NCBI GenBank assembly: GCA_934621505.1
Contig: CAKTUU010000006.1
Span: forward strand, 1 to 64,000
Reading direction: 5' to 3'
Length of the DNA stretch: 64,000 nucleotides
DNA from: an uncultured Clostridia bacterium
GTDB lineage: Bacteria; Bacillota; Clostridia; Christensenellales; Aristaeellaceae
The translations under genes and the position numbers were made by a program. Numbering within the stretch: the stretch's first letter is position 1; every line of letters begins with the position of its first letter. This document shows positions 56,698 to 64,000 of the stretch, piece by piece. The notes under the pieces were generated by a model. The model did no database searches and was not told the DNA's origin. It worked only from the letters and a program-made list of their open reading frames with translations.

Positions 56698-57270
56698 TCA
56701 GCTTTTTAAGTGAAAGTATTTATGCAGGCTTCGGAAGAAGTCGCGTCCGGTGCAGGCGATCAGGGCAATGAGCATGACCGGGGACAGGCTTGCCAGCACC
56801 GTTACCGACCAGCTGCCCTTGCCCGCCAGCGAAAAACCGGCCGCGTACAAAATATCGCCGATGCACAGCAGCAGCAGGGGAGCCACGTTTTGCCGCTGCC
56901 TGGAAAAATCGGAAAAGAACAGAATGCTGGCCAGGACCAGTCCGCCCGCCGCTACCATGGGCACCACCAGCAGGGCCCAGCCGGGGGCCAGCAGCCAGTC
57001 GATCAGAAACAGCAGAACGCAGCATTGCACAATCCAGCGAATGCTTTGGCTGACGCGGTTGTAATCAATGATGGCTGTGGCAAACAGGTTGCCCCAGGCC
57101 ATGTATAAAGCCCACAGCACCACAACGCTCCACCATTTGCCTCCGATAGCCAGGTTAATGACCGGGCAGGCAACGGCCGCCGCCAAAAAGGGCCAGCGGA
57201 ACCAGCGAATGACCCCCAAACGGCGGGAGGCCCGGCGGCTGGGAACAGGGTAGGTAATTTCAAGCCTCAT
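56698..57270 (-). CDS. DUF6320-like multi-pass membrane protein
   Basis: 190 residues, about six hydrophobic helices (near 25-45, 47-70, 80-95, 97-120, 130-150, 152-172) with short polar ends. Starts inside the 3' end of the acyltransferase gene (11-base overlap), so the two are coupled. The pair resembles acyltransferase-DUF6320 modules of Bacillota, but the N-terminal zinc ribbon often seen in that family is absent. Function unknown; it may scaffold or regulate the acyltransferase at the membrane. Confidence 0.7.
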   Translation of the reverse strand: MRLEITYPVPSRRASRRLGVIRWFRWPFLAAAVACPVINLAIGGKWWSVVVLWALYMAWGNLFATAIIDYNRVSQSIRWIVQCCVLLFLIDWLLAPGWALLVVPMVAAGGLVLASILFFSDFSRQRQNVAPLLLLCIGDILYAAGFSLAGKGSWSVTVLASLSPVMLIALIACTGRDFFRSLHKYFHLKS

Positions 57271-58750
57271 ACAGCATGCTTCCTTTCACCTGGACAGCGA
57301 CGCCGTCCGCGGTCAGGCGGCGGTACAGCGCCTCCTCAAAAGAGGGATCCTCCGTATGCTTGGAGATGCTGAACATGGTAACGCCGTTCAGGGTGACCAT
57401 GCTGCATCCCGCCCGGTTGGTGACGGATGTGCCCAGCACAAAATCCATGTATTTCAGCTGGGCTTCCAGCTCCTTGGGCATGTGAACCACGCCCAGGTTG
57501 GACAGCGTGTTGGTAAAAACCCTGTCGCCCAAAAAGCCGTAAAAGAAACGGGTGACCGGGGCCTTGATAAACAGGGGAATATACCGCACCGAGCTGACCA
57601 GCCGGGTGGAGGAGTGGACCATTTCCATCATGGGCTCCAGAGCGGATTTTTCCTTTAGCTGGCGGGCAACCTCCCGGTACAGGTCATCGCCCGGCTCCAC
57701 CTGCTGCGCGGGCAGACGAATGCCGCAGTACATGGAAAAATTGCGCAGCGTGGGGGAGGGAAAGTACTTGCGCATGTCCACCGGCACCTGAATGCTGAAG
57801 TCGCCGTTGGTTTCATCGGTGGCGCGGCGGCAGGCCAGCAGCATTTGCACCAGCATGTAGCCGGTTACCGTAACGCCGTGGGCTTTGGCCAGCTGGTGCA
57901 GCTGACTGGCGTCCATCTGGAACTGCACCACCTGGCAGGGCCGGGCGTAGGACAGCCTGCCGCCCAATTGCAGGGCCGCGTGGTCGGTCAGGCCGGAGCC
58001 CTTTCCGGGTCGGTTGGCGGACAAAAAGGCGTTTTCCGTTTCACGCACCACAGGGGGCTGATGCACATCCAGCACGCCCTGGCCGGGCGTGTAGTCCGTT
58101 CCGCACAGGCGCAGATACTCCGCCGTCAGGGTTTTCAAAAATACCAGTCCGCCCGCCGCGTCTGTTAAAATATGAAACATTTCCAGGCTGATGCGGTTTT
58201 GGTAGTACAAAATGCGGAAGCTCTGGCTGCCGCTGGAGGCAATGCGCAAGGGGCGCGCCGGCGGCTCCGTTTCCGGCTCCACAAAGTAGCGGCGTTTGGT
58301 CGCGTCCAGATAGTGCCAGAAAAAGCCGCGCTTTACCGTGGTGGCAAAGCAGGGAAAGCGCTGAATGGTAAAATTCAGCGCCATTTGCAAAAGCACAGGA
58401 ACCACCGGGGCTTTCAGGTACATGGACAGGCGAAAAACGGCCATTTGCCCATGCTTCATGGACAGGGGATAAATCTTGGCCGCCTCGTCCGGCGAATACC
58501 ACAAAACCGGCGGGCGCGTATAAAAGCCGCCCAGGTTTTCCGGGGCCAGGCGGGTAAGCGCTTCCTTCAGCCCTATATGGTTCTGGCGATACCATAACAG
58601 GGCCTTTTGGCAATCCGTCTCCATCCGCTTTTTTTCCGTCAGGGACAGATTGATGCGGCGGTTCCAGTCGGTAAAATAGTCGCTGAGCAAAGACTGCTCT
58701 TCATCGGAAAGGGACTGCCGCCAGCTTTCAAAAGGGGATTCCTTGGTCAC
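57260..58750 (-). CDS. Condensation-fold acyltransferase (alcohol acetyltransferase-like)
   Basis: 496 residues from GTG 58750 (GGAAGTG upstream). An apparent longer start (58783) coincides with the promoter start point and is rejected. The catalytic HxxxD is seen as FHILTDAAGG (about 190-199). Further core features are IQVPVDMRKYFPS (about 333) and FTNTLSNLGVVHMP (about 415), typical of chloramphenicol-acetyltransferase/condensation folds. Substrate unknown; a lipid or alcohol acceptor is plausible. Confidence 0.82.
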   Translation of the reverse strand: MTKESPFESWRQSLSDEEQSLLSDYFTDWNRRINLSLTEKKRMETDCQKALLWYRQNHIGLKEALTRLAPENLGGFYTRPPVLWYSPDEAAKIYPLSMKHGQMAVFRLSMYLKAPVVPVLLQMALNFTIQRFPCFATTVKRGFFWHYLDATKRRYFVEPETEPPARPLRIASSGSQSFRILYYQNRISLEMFHILTDAAGGLVFLKTLTAEYLRLCGTDYTPGQGVLDVHQPPVVRETENAFLSANRPGKGSGLTDHAALQLGGRLSYARPCQVVQFQMDASQLHQLAKAHGVTVTGYMLVQMLLACRRATDETNGDFSIQVPVDMRKYFPSPTLRNFSMYCGIRLPAQQVEPGDDLYREVARQLKEKSALEPMMEMVHSSTRLVSSVRYIPLFIKAPVTRFFYGFLGDRVFTNTLSNLGVVHMPKELEAQLKYMDFVLGTSVTNRAGCSMVTLNGVTMFSISKHTEDPSFEEALYRRLTADGVAVQVKGSMLYEA

Positions 58751-58785
58751 AGGGGGTTCACTTCCAATCCATGGGGAATGCACAT

Positions 58786-58815
58786 AGTATAGACCCTGCC
58801 GGGCAGGGATGTCAA
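58786..58815 (-). promoter_or_regulatory. Promoter of the acyltransferase operon with dyad in the spacer
   Basis: Minus strand TTGACA (58815-58810), 18-base spacer, TATACT (58791-58786). The spacer itself is a near-perfect inverted repeat CCCTGCC/GGCAGGG. A dyad inside a slightly long spacer is the layout of MerR-type activation, or of an operator for a repressor. Confidence 0.75.
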
Positions 58816-58820
58816 ATGAA

Positions 58821-58853
58821 CAGCCGCCGCGGGAATGGCTCCCGCGGCGGCTG
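58821..58853 (-). terminator. GC-rich terminator after the TlpA-like gene
   Basis: Perfect 14-base stem (58853-58840 with 58834-58821), 5-base loop, then TTCATTTG on the minus strand. It immediately precedes the acyltransferase promoter. Confidence 0.8.
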
Positions 58854-58869
58854 GGTGAATCCGGCCTGC

Positions 58870-59901
58870 TTATTTCAGATAGCTGTCCACAAAGTCCTTA
58901 TAAGCCTGTACGTTCGCGCCAACCACAGGTTCGCCCACAAGGTTGCCCTCCTTATCCACAAAGAAGGTGGTGGGCACGGCGGAAACGGCGTTCAGCAGCG
59001 CGTCCAGGTCGCCGTTGGCAACCAGGTGGGTAAAGGCCGCGCCCGTGTCCTTTACAATGTCCTGGGCGGCCTGCACCTGCTCCTTGTCGTCATAGCTGTT
59101 TACATCACATACCAGGCCAATCAGCTGCACATTGTCCGGCAGGCTGGCGCTCCATTCGCCCAGCTCGGGCATTTCGGAAATGCAGGGGCCGCAGAAGGTG
59201 CCCCATACGTTGACCACGGTCAGATCCTTCTGGGCAAAGATGTCGTTGGTCACGTCGTTGCCGTCCAGGTCCTTGGTGGCAAATTCGGGCATTGTATCCG
59301 GCAGCGCGGATTCGCCGGGCAGTTCGGTAATGTCCATTAATTCCGCCCCGGACAGGATATCGTCCAGCGCGTCCCGGCAGGCCTGATAGCCGGCGGCCTC
59401 GTCCGCGTCAAACTCCGCCAGGTCTTCATCCGTCAGGGGCAGCAGCTTGTAAGCCAGGCGCACATAGCCGTCGCTTTCACCGACTACCTGCACATCGCCA
59501 ACTACGGTATCATAGGTGGCCAGAGAAGCCGCCGTTTTGCCGGCGGCCAGGGCGCTGTCGTAATCCGCCTTGGGCACCAGGGTAACGCCCAGCAGCTCCG
59601 CCACATGGGTATTGTACTTGATCTGGAGATCGATCACGGCGTCGTCATCCTGGGAGTTGATAGCCTCCATCATGTCGCTTTCCAGCTGGGACAGAAGGGG
59701 CGCGTACAGATAGTAAACCACCGCGTAGGGGTAGCCGTTCTGGTCCACATTGGTGTAAGCGTCTACGCCGCTGTTCAGCAACTGCTCGGAGATGGGCAGG
59801 CGCAGACCGCAATAGGCCAGGTCCATGGAAACGGTTTCCGCCGAAGCCGCGGACGCAAGCAGCAGCAGGCACAGAAGCAGAGCAAGAATTTTACGAGTCA
59901 T
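58870..59901 (-). CDS. Secreted TlpA/ResA-like thioredoxin-fold protein
   Basis: 343 residues. Signal peptide with LLLLASAASA (cleavage near residue 21). About 170 residues of unique N-terminal domain follow, then a thioredoxin domain with VVNVWGTFCGPCISEMPELG (about 229-248; active site CGPC) and the cis-proline loop AVPTTFFVDKEGNLVG (about 310-325). Probably an extracytoplasmic disulfide reductant. ATG 59901 lies three bases after the stop of the frameshifted small gene, and its ribosome site (AAGGAAGGG) is inside that gene. Confidence 0.9.
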   Translation of the reverse strand: MTRKILALLLCLLLLASAASAETVSMDLAYCGLRLPISEQLLNSGVDAYTNVDQNGYPYAVVYYLYAPLLSQLESDMMEAINSQDDDAVIDLQIKYNTHVAELLGVTLVPKADYDSALAAGKTAASLATYDTVVGDVQVVGESDGYVRLAYKLLPLTDEDLAEFDADEAAGYQACRDALDDILSGAELMDITELPGESALPDTMPEFATKDLDGNDVTNDIFAQKDLTVVNVWGTFCGPCISEMPELGEWSASLPDNVQLIGLVCDVNSYDDKEQVQAAQDIVKDTGAAFTHLVANGDLDALLNAVSAVPTTFFVDKEGNLVGEPVVGANVQAYKDFVDSYLK

Positions 59902-59903
59902 GT

Positions 59904-60163
59904 TCAGTCATTCCCTTCCTTTTGGTTTTCCATATGGGTGACCAGCTTGTCGCTGTTGTCCACCAGCTGGCCAAAGCCATAAGTCATAAACGAGCCCAGC
60001 CAGGACATCAGGGAACCGATGACGATGGTCAGCAGGCCCGTGACGATACCATAAGCGGAGCCGTTTAGCAAAATACAATACCGCACACGATGGATGCAAC
60101 AATACCAATCCAGCAGATTACCCTGGCAAAAGTCTTGATTTTGGAGCCGATATGATCAAACAT
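59904..60163 (-). pseudogene. Small two-helix membrane protein broken by a one-base frameshift
   Basis: ATG 60163 (GGGAGG eight bases upstream) opens a frame of 32 residues, MFDHIGSKIKTFARVICW..., that stops at 60065. A second frame from about 60080 to 59904 continues the same product: LLNGSAYGIVTGLLTIVIGS, then SWLGSFMTYGFGQLVDNSDK. Restoring one T in the TTTT run (about 60068-60075) would join both into one protein of about 86 residues with two membrane helices, a known small clostridial membrane protein type. The frameshift may be real, a sequencing error or phase variation. Confidence 0.72.
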
Positions 60164-60208
60164 TTCATTGCCCTCCCAAGAATTTCACGGGTTTTGTACC
60201 CTGCAGTC

Positions 60209-60217
60209 AGTATAGCA
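60209..60217 (-). promoter_or_regulatory. Extended -10 promoter before the frameshifted gene and tlpA
   Basis: Minus strand TG-C-TATACT (60217-60209), about 45 bases upstream of ATG 60163. No clear -35. Confidence 0.6.
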
Positions 60218-60298
60218 TATCCCACAGGACAAAGACAGGACAAAGCAAAAAATTTACATGAAAGACGACGTGGGCTCCTTTGCTTTATTTAAAGCAAC

Positions 60299-60330
60299 AA
60301 AAACCCGGCAAAGTTTTGCTTTGCCAGGGA
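60299..60330 (-). terminator. Terminator after phoR
   Basis: Stem CCTGGCAAAG/CTTTGCCGGG with one mismatch (60328-60319 with 60313-60304), followed by TTTTTG on the minus strand. Confidence 0.85.
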
Positions 60331-60335
60331 AAAGG

Positions 60336-61997
60336 TTACGCTTCCGCCGGGAAGACGATTTGGATGATGGCGCCCTGCCCGGGCATGCTGGTCAGGGTGA
60401 TTTTGCCGTGCAGATCCCTTACGGCGTGCTTGACGATGGACAGCCCCAGCCCTGTGCCTCCGGAGGCCTTGGAATGGCTCTTGTCCACTCGGTAGAACCG
60501 CTCGAACACCCGGTCCTGATCCGCCGGAGGAATGCCGATGCCCGTATCGCTGACGGTTACAATCACCTGGCCGCCATCCTTTACCACGGTCGCGGCGGCC
60601 CTGCCGCCTTCCCGGTTGTATTTAATGGCGTTATCACACAGGTTGTAAACAATTTCGTATACCAGACGGGGCGCGCCGCAAATGCTGGCCCTTTGCCCGG
60701 ACACGGTCAGGGTTACGTTTCTGGCTTTGGCCTGCTCCTGCAAACTGGCTGCCGCTTCCTGAGCTATCGCCAGCACATCCACGCTTTCCTGAGGCAGTTC
60801 ATCACCCTCGTCCAGCTGGGACAGGCGAATGATGTCCTCAATCAGCGTGACCATGCGGGCGGCCTCGGTGTGAATATGGCCGATAAAGCGGGGCATATCC
60901 TCGGGCTTCACCAAACCGTTTTCCATCAATTCAGCGCTGCCGATAATGCCCTGCAGGGGGGTTTTTAACTCGTGGGACACATTGGCGGTAAATTCCCGGC
61001 GGCTTTGCTCCGCCCGCTCCTGCTGGGTAATGTCAAAGCTGAGAATGACCGCGCCCACAGCGCTGCCCTGAGAATCAATCCGGCTGATATCAAACTGATA
61101 CCACCGGCTGTTTCGCTGGCTGCGAAATTCGCCATGGCCGGTTTGCAGCGCCTGATGCAGGGCTTCCGTCATTTCGTGGCTGCGGTCCAGCGTCAGAAAA
61201 TCCTGCCCCACGCAGGCGCTTTGCGCGCCAAACAGCTTTTCCGCCGCGGCGTTGATGCTTAGCACCTGCTGCTTTTCATTCAGCAGCACCAGCCCCTCCT
61301 GCATGTTGCGGGTAATCTGGTCAAACTCGTCCGTTTTCTTTTGCAGGGCGTGCAGCTGGCCGTCGATCTCCTCGTGCTGGTCGTTGATGCGCCGAAGCAG
61401 GGGAGACAGCTCCTCGTAAGCGGAGGCGTTGTCCAGGGGATGGTCCAAATCCAGATCGTTCAGGGGATCGGTAATTCGCCTGGCCAGGCGGCCGGCCAGC
61501 AGGCCCGCCAGCACCAGCGCGGCTGCCAGCACCACCAGCAGCGGCTGCAGCATGCCGTAGGCCAGCACAGCCGCCGTAACCGTGCTGGCGGACATGCGCA
61601 GCACCGTGCCATCAGAAAGGCGCTGGGCGTAATAAAAGGTTTTTTCCATCAGGGTGGAGGAATACCGCTCCCCCTGACCGTCGCCGCTGCGCAGGGCTTC
61701 CTGTACCTCACTGCGGTCCAGGTGGTTCTCCATCTGGGACGGGTCGGCCTTTGTGTCGTACAGCACGCTGCCGTCCGGCTGAATCCAGGTAATGCGGTAG
61801 CGGTCGGATGAAATACGGGACAGGTAATCGGTTCCGCCTTCCTCCACTCCGGCGGCGGCCAGACGCACCTGGTCCCGCAGCTGGTTTTCCATAACGCCGC
61901 CAAAATAGCCGTACAGGCAGCCCAGGGTCACCAGCAGCCCGGCCAGCAGCGCCAGACCAACCGACAGCAGGATGGCGCGATAAATTCTACTGCTCAT
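60336..61997 (-). CDS. phoR: PhoR-type sensor histidine kinase
   Basis: Membrane kinase for the response regulator encoded just upstream. 553 residues: membrane helix (about 10-32), extracytoplasmic sensor (35-145), second helix (145-167), HAMP-like linker, PAS domain (about 220-330), then HisKA with FTANVSHELKTPL (H-box, about 335-347) and HATPase with the N-box NLCDNAIKYN (about 450), DTGIGIP and GTGLGLSIVK. It starts 11 bases inside the 3' end of the regulator gene. By context it responds to the phosphate transporter Pst and PhoU. Confidence 0.93.
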   Translation of the reverse strand: MSSRIYRAILLSVGLALLAGLLVTLGCLYGYFGGVMENQLRDQVRLAAAGVEEGGTDYLSRISSDRYRITWIQPDGSVLYDTKADPSQMENHLDRSEVQEALRSGDGQGERYSSTLMEKTFYYAQRLSDGTVLRMSASTVTAAVLAYGMLQPLLVVLAAALVLAGLLAGRLARRITDPLNDLDLDHPLDNASAYEELSPLLRRINDQHEEIDGQLHALQKKTDEFDQITRNMQEGLVLLNEKQQVLSINAAAEKLFGAQSACVGQDFLTLDRSHEMTEALHQALQTGHGEFRSQRNSRWYQFDISRIDSQGSAVGAVILSFDITQQERAEQSRREFTANVSHELKTPLQGIIGSAELMENGLVKPEDMPRFIGHIHTEAARMVTLIEDIIRLSQLDEGDELPQESVDVLAIAQEAAASLQEQAKARNVTLTVSGQRASICGAPRLVYEIVYNLCDNAIKYNREGGRAAATVVKDGGQVIVTVSDTGIGIPPADQDRVFERFYRVDKSHSKASGGTGLGLSIVKHAVRDLHGKITLTSMPGQGAIIQIVFPAEA

Positions 61998-62673
61998 GGG
62001 CTTTTCCCTCCAAACGGTACCCTACGCCCCGCACGGTTTGAATGACATCGCCATAAGGGCCGAGCTTTTGACGAAGCGTCAGGATATGGGTGTCGATGGT
62101 GCGGCTTTCGCCAAAGTAATCCTCGCCCCAGACCCTGCTGAAAAGCTGATCCCGGGTAAAGGCGATGCCGGGGTTGGACAGAAACAGCTTCAGCAGCTCA
62201 AACTCCTTATAGGTCAGGGCTACATCCGCGCCGTTTACGGTAACCCGGTGCTGGTCCAGATTCAGACACAGACCGCCCAGGGTCAGCGTGTGCGCATCCT
62301 GCGGAGGGGCGCAGCGGCGCAGCACCGCTTTCACGCAGGATACCAGCTCCATAATGCCAAAGGGCTTGGTCAGGTAGTAATCCGCCCCCAAATCCAACCC
62401 CTGAATTTTGTCGATTTCCGCCCCCTTGGCGGTAGCCATTACCACCGGCAGGGACGCCAGATCCGCGTCCGCCCGAATGCGCCGCAGCAATTCAATCCCG
62501 TCCGTGCCGGGCAGCATCACGTCCAGCACGGCCAGATCGGGTCTGGGTTCGCTTTTCAGCGCCCGCCAGAAGGAATCGCCATCCTCAAAGCCGCAAGCCT
62601 CCAGCCCGGCGGCCTTCAGGGCGTACACTTCAATGTCCCGGATGCTGGCCTCATCCTCCACGCACCAAATCAT
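61987..62673 (-). CDS. phoB: PhoB/PhoP-type response regulator
   Basis: OmpR-family transcription factor of the phosphate regulon. 228 residues. Receiver: CVEDE (acidic pair, residues 4-8), VLDVMLPGTDG (phospho-acceptor D, about 50) and YLTKPFG (K, about 102). C-terminal winged helix with ALTYKEFELLKLF (about 151), FTRDQLFSRVWG and TIDTHILTLRQKLG. Encoded between phoU and phoR, which supports the assignment. Confidence 0.94.
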   Translation of the reverse strand: MIWCVEDEASIRDIEVYALKAAGLEACGFEDGDSFWRALKSEPRPDLAVLDVMLPGTDGIELLRRIRADADLASLPVVMATAKGAEIDKIQGLDLGADYYLTKPFGIMELVSCVKAVLRRCAPPQDAHTLTLGGLCLNLDQHRVTVNGADVALTYKEFELLKLFLSNPGIAFTRDQLFSRVWGEDYFGESRTIDTHILTLRQKLGPYGDVIQTVRGVGYRLEGKAHEQ

Positions 62674-62675
62674 GG

Positions 62676-63314
62676 CTAGTCCTCCTTATGCACCCCTGTA
62701 ACCGAAAAGATGACCCACTGGGCGATGTTGACCGCGTGGTCGCCAATGCGCTCGTAGTATTTGGCGATCATCAGCAGGTCCAGGGCGTATTCCCCTTCCG
62801 TGGGGTCCTGAGCGATGCGGTCAATCAGCTTTTGCTTTACCTGGTCAAAATAGTCGTCCACCACGTCGTCGTTGCTGACAACCTTTTCTGCCAGTATTAT
62901 ATCATGTTTTACAAAAGCATCAACACTTTGGGTTACCATTTGAATGACCGCCTGGGACATGGCGTGCATCAGCTGGCCGTTTTCAATATGGCGGCCGTTT
63001 AAAAAGCGGATGATTTCGGCAATGTCCTCGGCCTGGTCGCCGATGCGCTCCATATCGGTTATCATTTTCAGCGCGGCGGAAATTTGGCGCAAATCCCGGG
63101 CTACCGGCTGCTGCTGAAGCAGCAGCTTCAGGCACATGGATTCAATGCTGCGTTCCTTCTGGTCAATTTCCGCGTCCAGCGGGGCCACCTTTTCCGCGGC
63201 CGCGCCGCCCAGCAGCGCGTCGGACACGATGGAGATCACATCCTCGCACAAAGCGCCCATTTCAATCAGTTCCCGGTTCAGCAGCGCCAGCTGCTCGTCA
63301 AAACGGCTCCTCAT
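62676..63314 (-). CDS. phoU: Phosphate transport regulator PhoU
   Basis: Negative regulator linking the Pst transporter to PhoR. 212 residues, all-helical, two PhoU repeats each with the E/DxxxD metal motifs (EIDQKERSIE... about 48, and RIGDQAEDIAEI about 93; ERIGDHAVNIAQ about 190). Its ATG shares one base with the pstB stop (TGATG), so it is coupled to the transporter genes. Confidence 0.95.
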   Translation of the reverse strand: MRSRFDEQLALLNRELIEMGALCEDVISIVSDALLGGAAAEKVAPLDAEIDQKERSIESMCLKLLLQQQPVARDLRQISAALKMITDMERIGDQAEDIAEIIRFLNGRHIENGQLMHAMSQAVIQMVTQSVDAFVKHDIILAEKVVSNDDVVDDYFDQVKQKLIDRIAQDPTEGEYALDLLMIAKYYERIGDHAVNIAQWVIFSVTGVHKED

Positions 63315-64000
63315 CAGCCAAACCTCCCTGTAATATAATCCTCGGTGCGTTTATCCCTGGGCGAGGAGAACATCTGCTCCGTAGCGCCAAACTCCACCAG
63401 GTCGCCCAGCAGGAAAAACGCCGTGTAGTCGGAAATACGCACCGCCTGCTGCATGTTGTGGGTAACAATCACGATGGTGTACTTTTCCTTCAGCTGCAAG
63501 GCCAGCTCCTCAATGCGGGAGGTGGAAATGGGATCCAGGGCGCTGGTGGGTTCGTCCATCAGCAGCACGTCCGGCTCCACCGCCAGCGCCCGGGCGATGC
63601 ACAGCCGCTGCTGCTGGCCGCCGGACAGGCCCAGGGCGTTCTTTTTCAGCCGGTCCTTGACCTCGCCCCAGATGGCCGCGCCCCGAAGGGAGGTTTCCAC
63701 AATCTCGTCCAGACGAGCTTTGGCCTTTATACCATGGGTGCGGGGGCCGTAGGCAATGTTGTCGTAAATGCTCATGGGAAAGGGATTCGGCTTTTGAAAC
63801 ACCATGCCGATCTGCCTGCGCAGCTCGTTTACATCGGTGGAAGGGGCGTAAATGTTCTGGCCCTTATACTGCACATCGCCGGTGATTTTAACCCCGGGAA
63901 TCAAATCGTTCATACGGTTCAGGGTTTTCAGAAAGGTGGATTTGCCGCAGCCGGAGGGGCCGATCAGGGCGGTGATGCTTTTTTCGGGAATATCGATGGT
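63314..64000 (-). CDS. pstB: Phosphate ABC transporter ATP-binding protein (partial, start outside window)
   Basis: The frame is open to the right edge, so the N-terminus lies beyond it; 228 codons are visible. Walker [10 protein letters not shown] (near 63960), Q-loop [16 protein letters not shown], signature [12 protein letters not shown] and Walker [13 protein letters not shown] are all present, as is the PstB hallmark ending in DYITGRFG. The expected upstream genes pstS, pstC and pstA would lie to the right. Confidence 0.96.
   Translation of the reverse strand, partial: TIDIPEKSITALIGPSGCGKSTFLKTLNRMNDLIPGVKITGDVQYKGQNIYAPSTDVNELRRQIGMVFQKPNPFPMSIYDNIAYGPRTHGIKAKARLDEIVETSLRGAAIWGEVKDRLKKNALGLSGGQQQRLCIARALAVEPDVLLMDEPTSALDPISTSRIEELALQLKEKYTIVIVTHNMQQAVRISDYTAFFLLGDLVEFGATEQMFSSPRDKRTEDYITGRFG

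Overview
The window is one densely packed, GC-rich stretch of a bacterial chromosome. It looks like a spore-forming member of the Clostridia (Bacillota). Pointers are a germination protease (gpr) next to spoIIP, an Asp23-fakA-recG run, NfeD/flotillin FloA, a PyrR regulator, an ECF-type folate S component, strong AGGAGG ribosome sites and near-consensus sigma-A promoters with 17-base spacers. A gut anaerobe is likely. Nothing here fixes the genus. There are no rRNA or tRNA genes, no CRISPR array, no intact insertion sequence and no clear prophage.

Layout, left to right. 0-1.6 kb: a two-gene ABC exporter (minus). 1.6-6.2 kb: purine nucleoside phosphorylase, then a minus-strand surface-sugar operon (polyprenyl-phosphate sugar transferase, sugar nucleotidyltransferase, GalE). 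6.3-7.1 kb: uracil phosphoribosyltransferase. 7.2-14.2 kb: a complete F1Fo ATP synthase operon; its c subunit has a two-carboxylate, sodium-type ion site. 14.3-17.3 kb: a methyltransferase-like protein, a YbaK-type deacylase and an unusual Met/Pro-rich membrane protein. 17.3-22.8 kb: a structured, probably non-coding segment, then asp23, fakA, recG and trmL. 22.8-25.3 kb: a 5'-truncated surface protein and two tandem uracil-DNA glycosylases. 25.3-30.7 kb: nfeD, floA, a LytTR regulator, a multi-hairpin intergenic element, a GNAT enzyme, free-methionine-sulfoxide reductase, folT and nth. 30.8-34.5 kb: obg, yhbY and a coupled nuclease-like/SNF2 helicase pair. 34.5-39 kb: LysM and peptidoglycan-binding wall proteins. 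39-45 kb: an AlkX-like glycosylase, a degenerate receiver protein, a YdjI-like SPFH protein, gpr, spoIIP and murI. 45-48.8 kb: wecB, a CmpB-like membrane protein, an RlmL-like methyltransferase and asnA. 48.8-51.3 kb: a metal-efflux operon. 51.4-56.3 kb: a Cof-type HAD phosphatase, pyrR, a SLC13 transporter and an SDR/MFS pair. 56.7-60.2 kb: an acyltransferase/DUF6320-like pair and a TlpA-like thioredoxin behind a frameshifted small membrane protein. 60.3-64 kb: phoR, phoB, phoU and the start-less part of pstB.

The genes are mostly housekeeping: energy coupling, nucleotide salvage, wall and surface-sugar synthesis, DNA repair, metal and phosphate homeostasis, and sporulation. The most unusual material lies in the nuclease/SNF2 pair, the structured RNA candidate at 17.4-17.58 kb, the hairpin array at 28.1-28.4 kb, the 66-base repeats that run into galE, and the two-carboxylate ATP synthase rotor. 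Product names rest on motifs read by eye; no database search was possible. Many starts are GTG or TTG and were chosen from ribosome-binding-site spacing.
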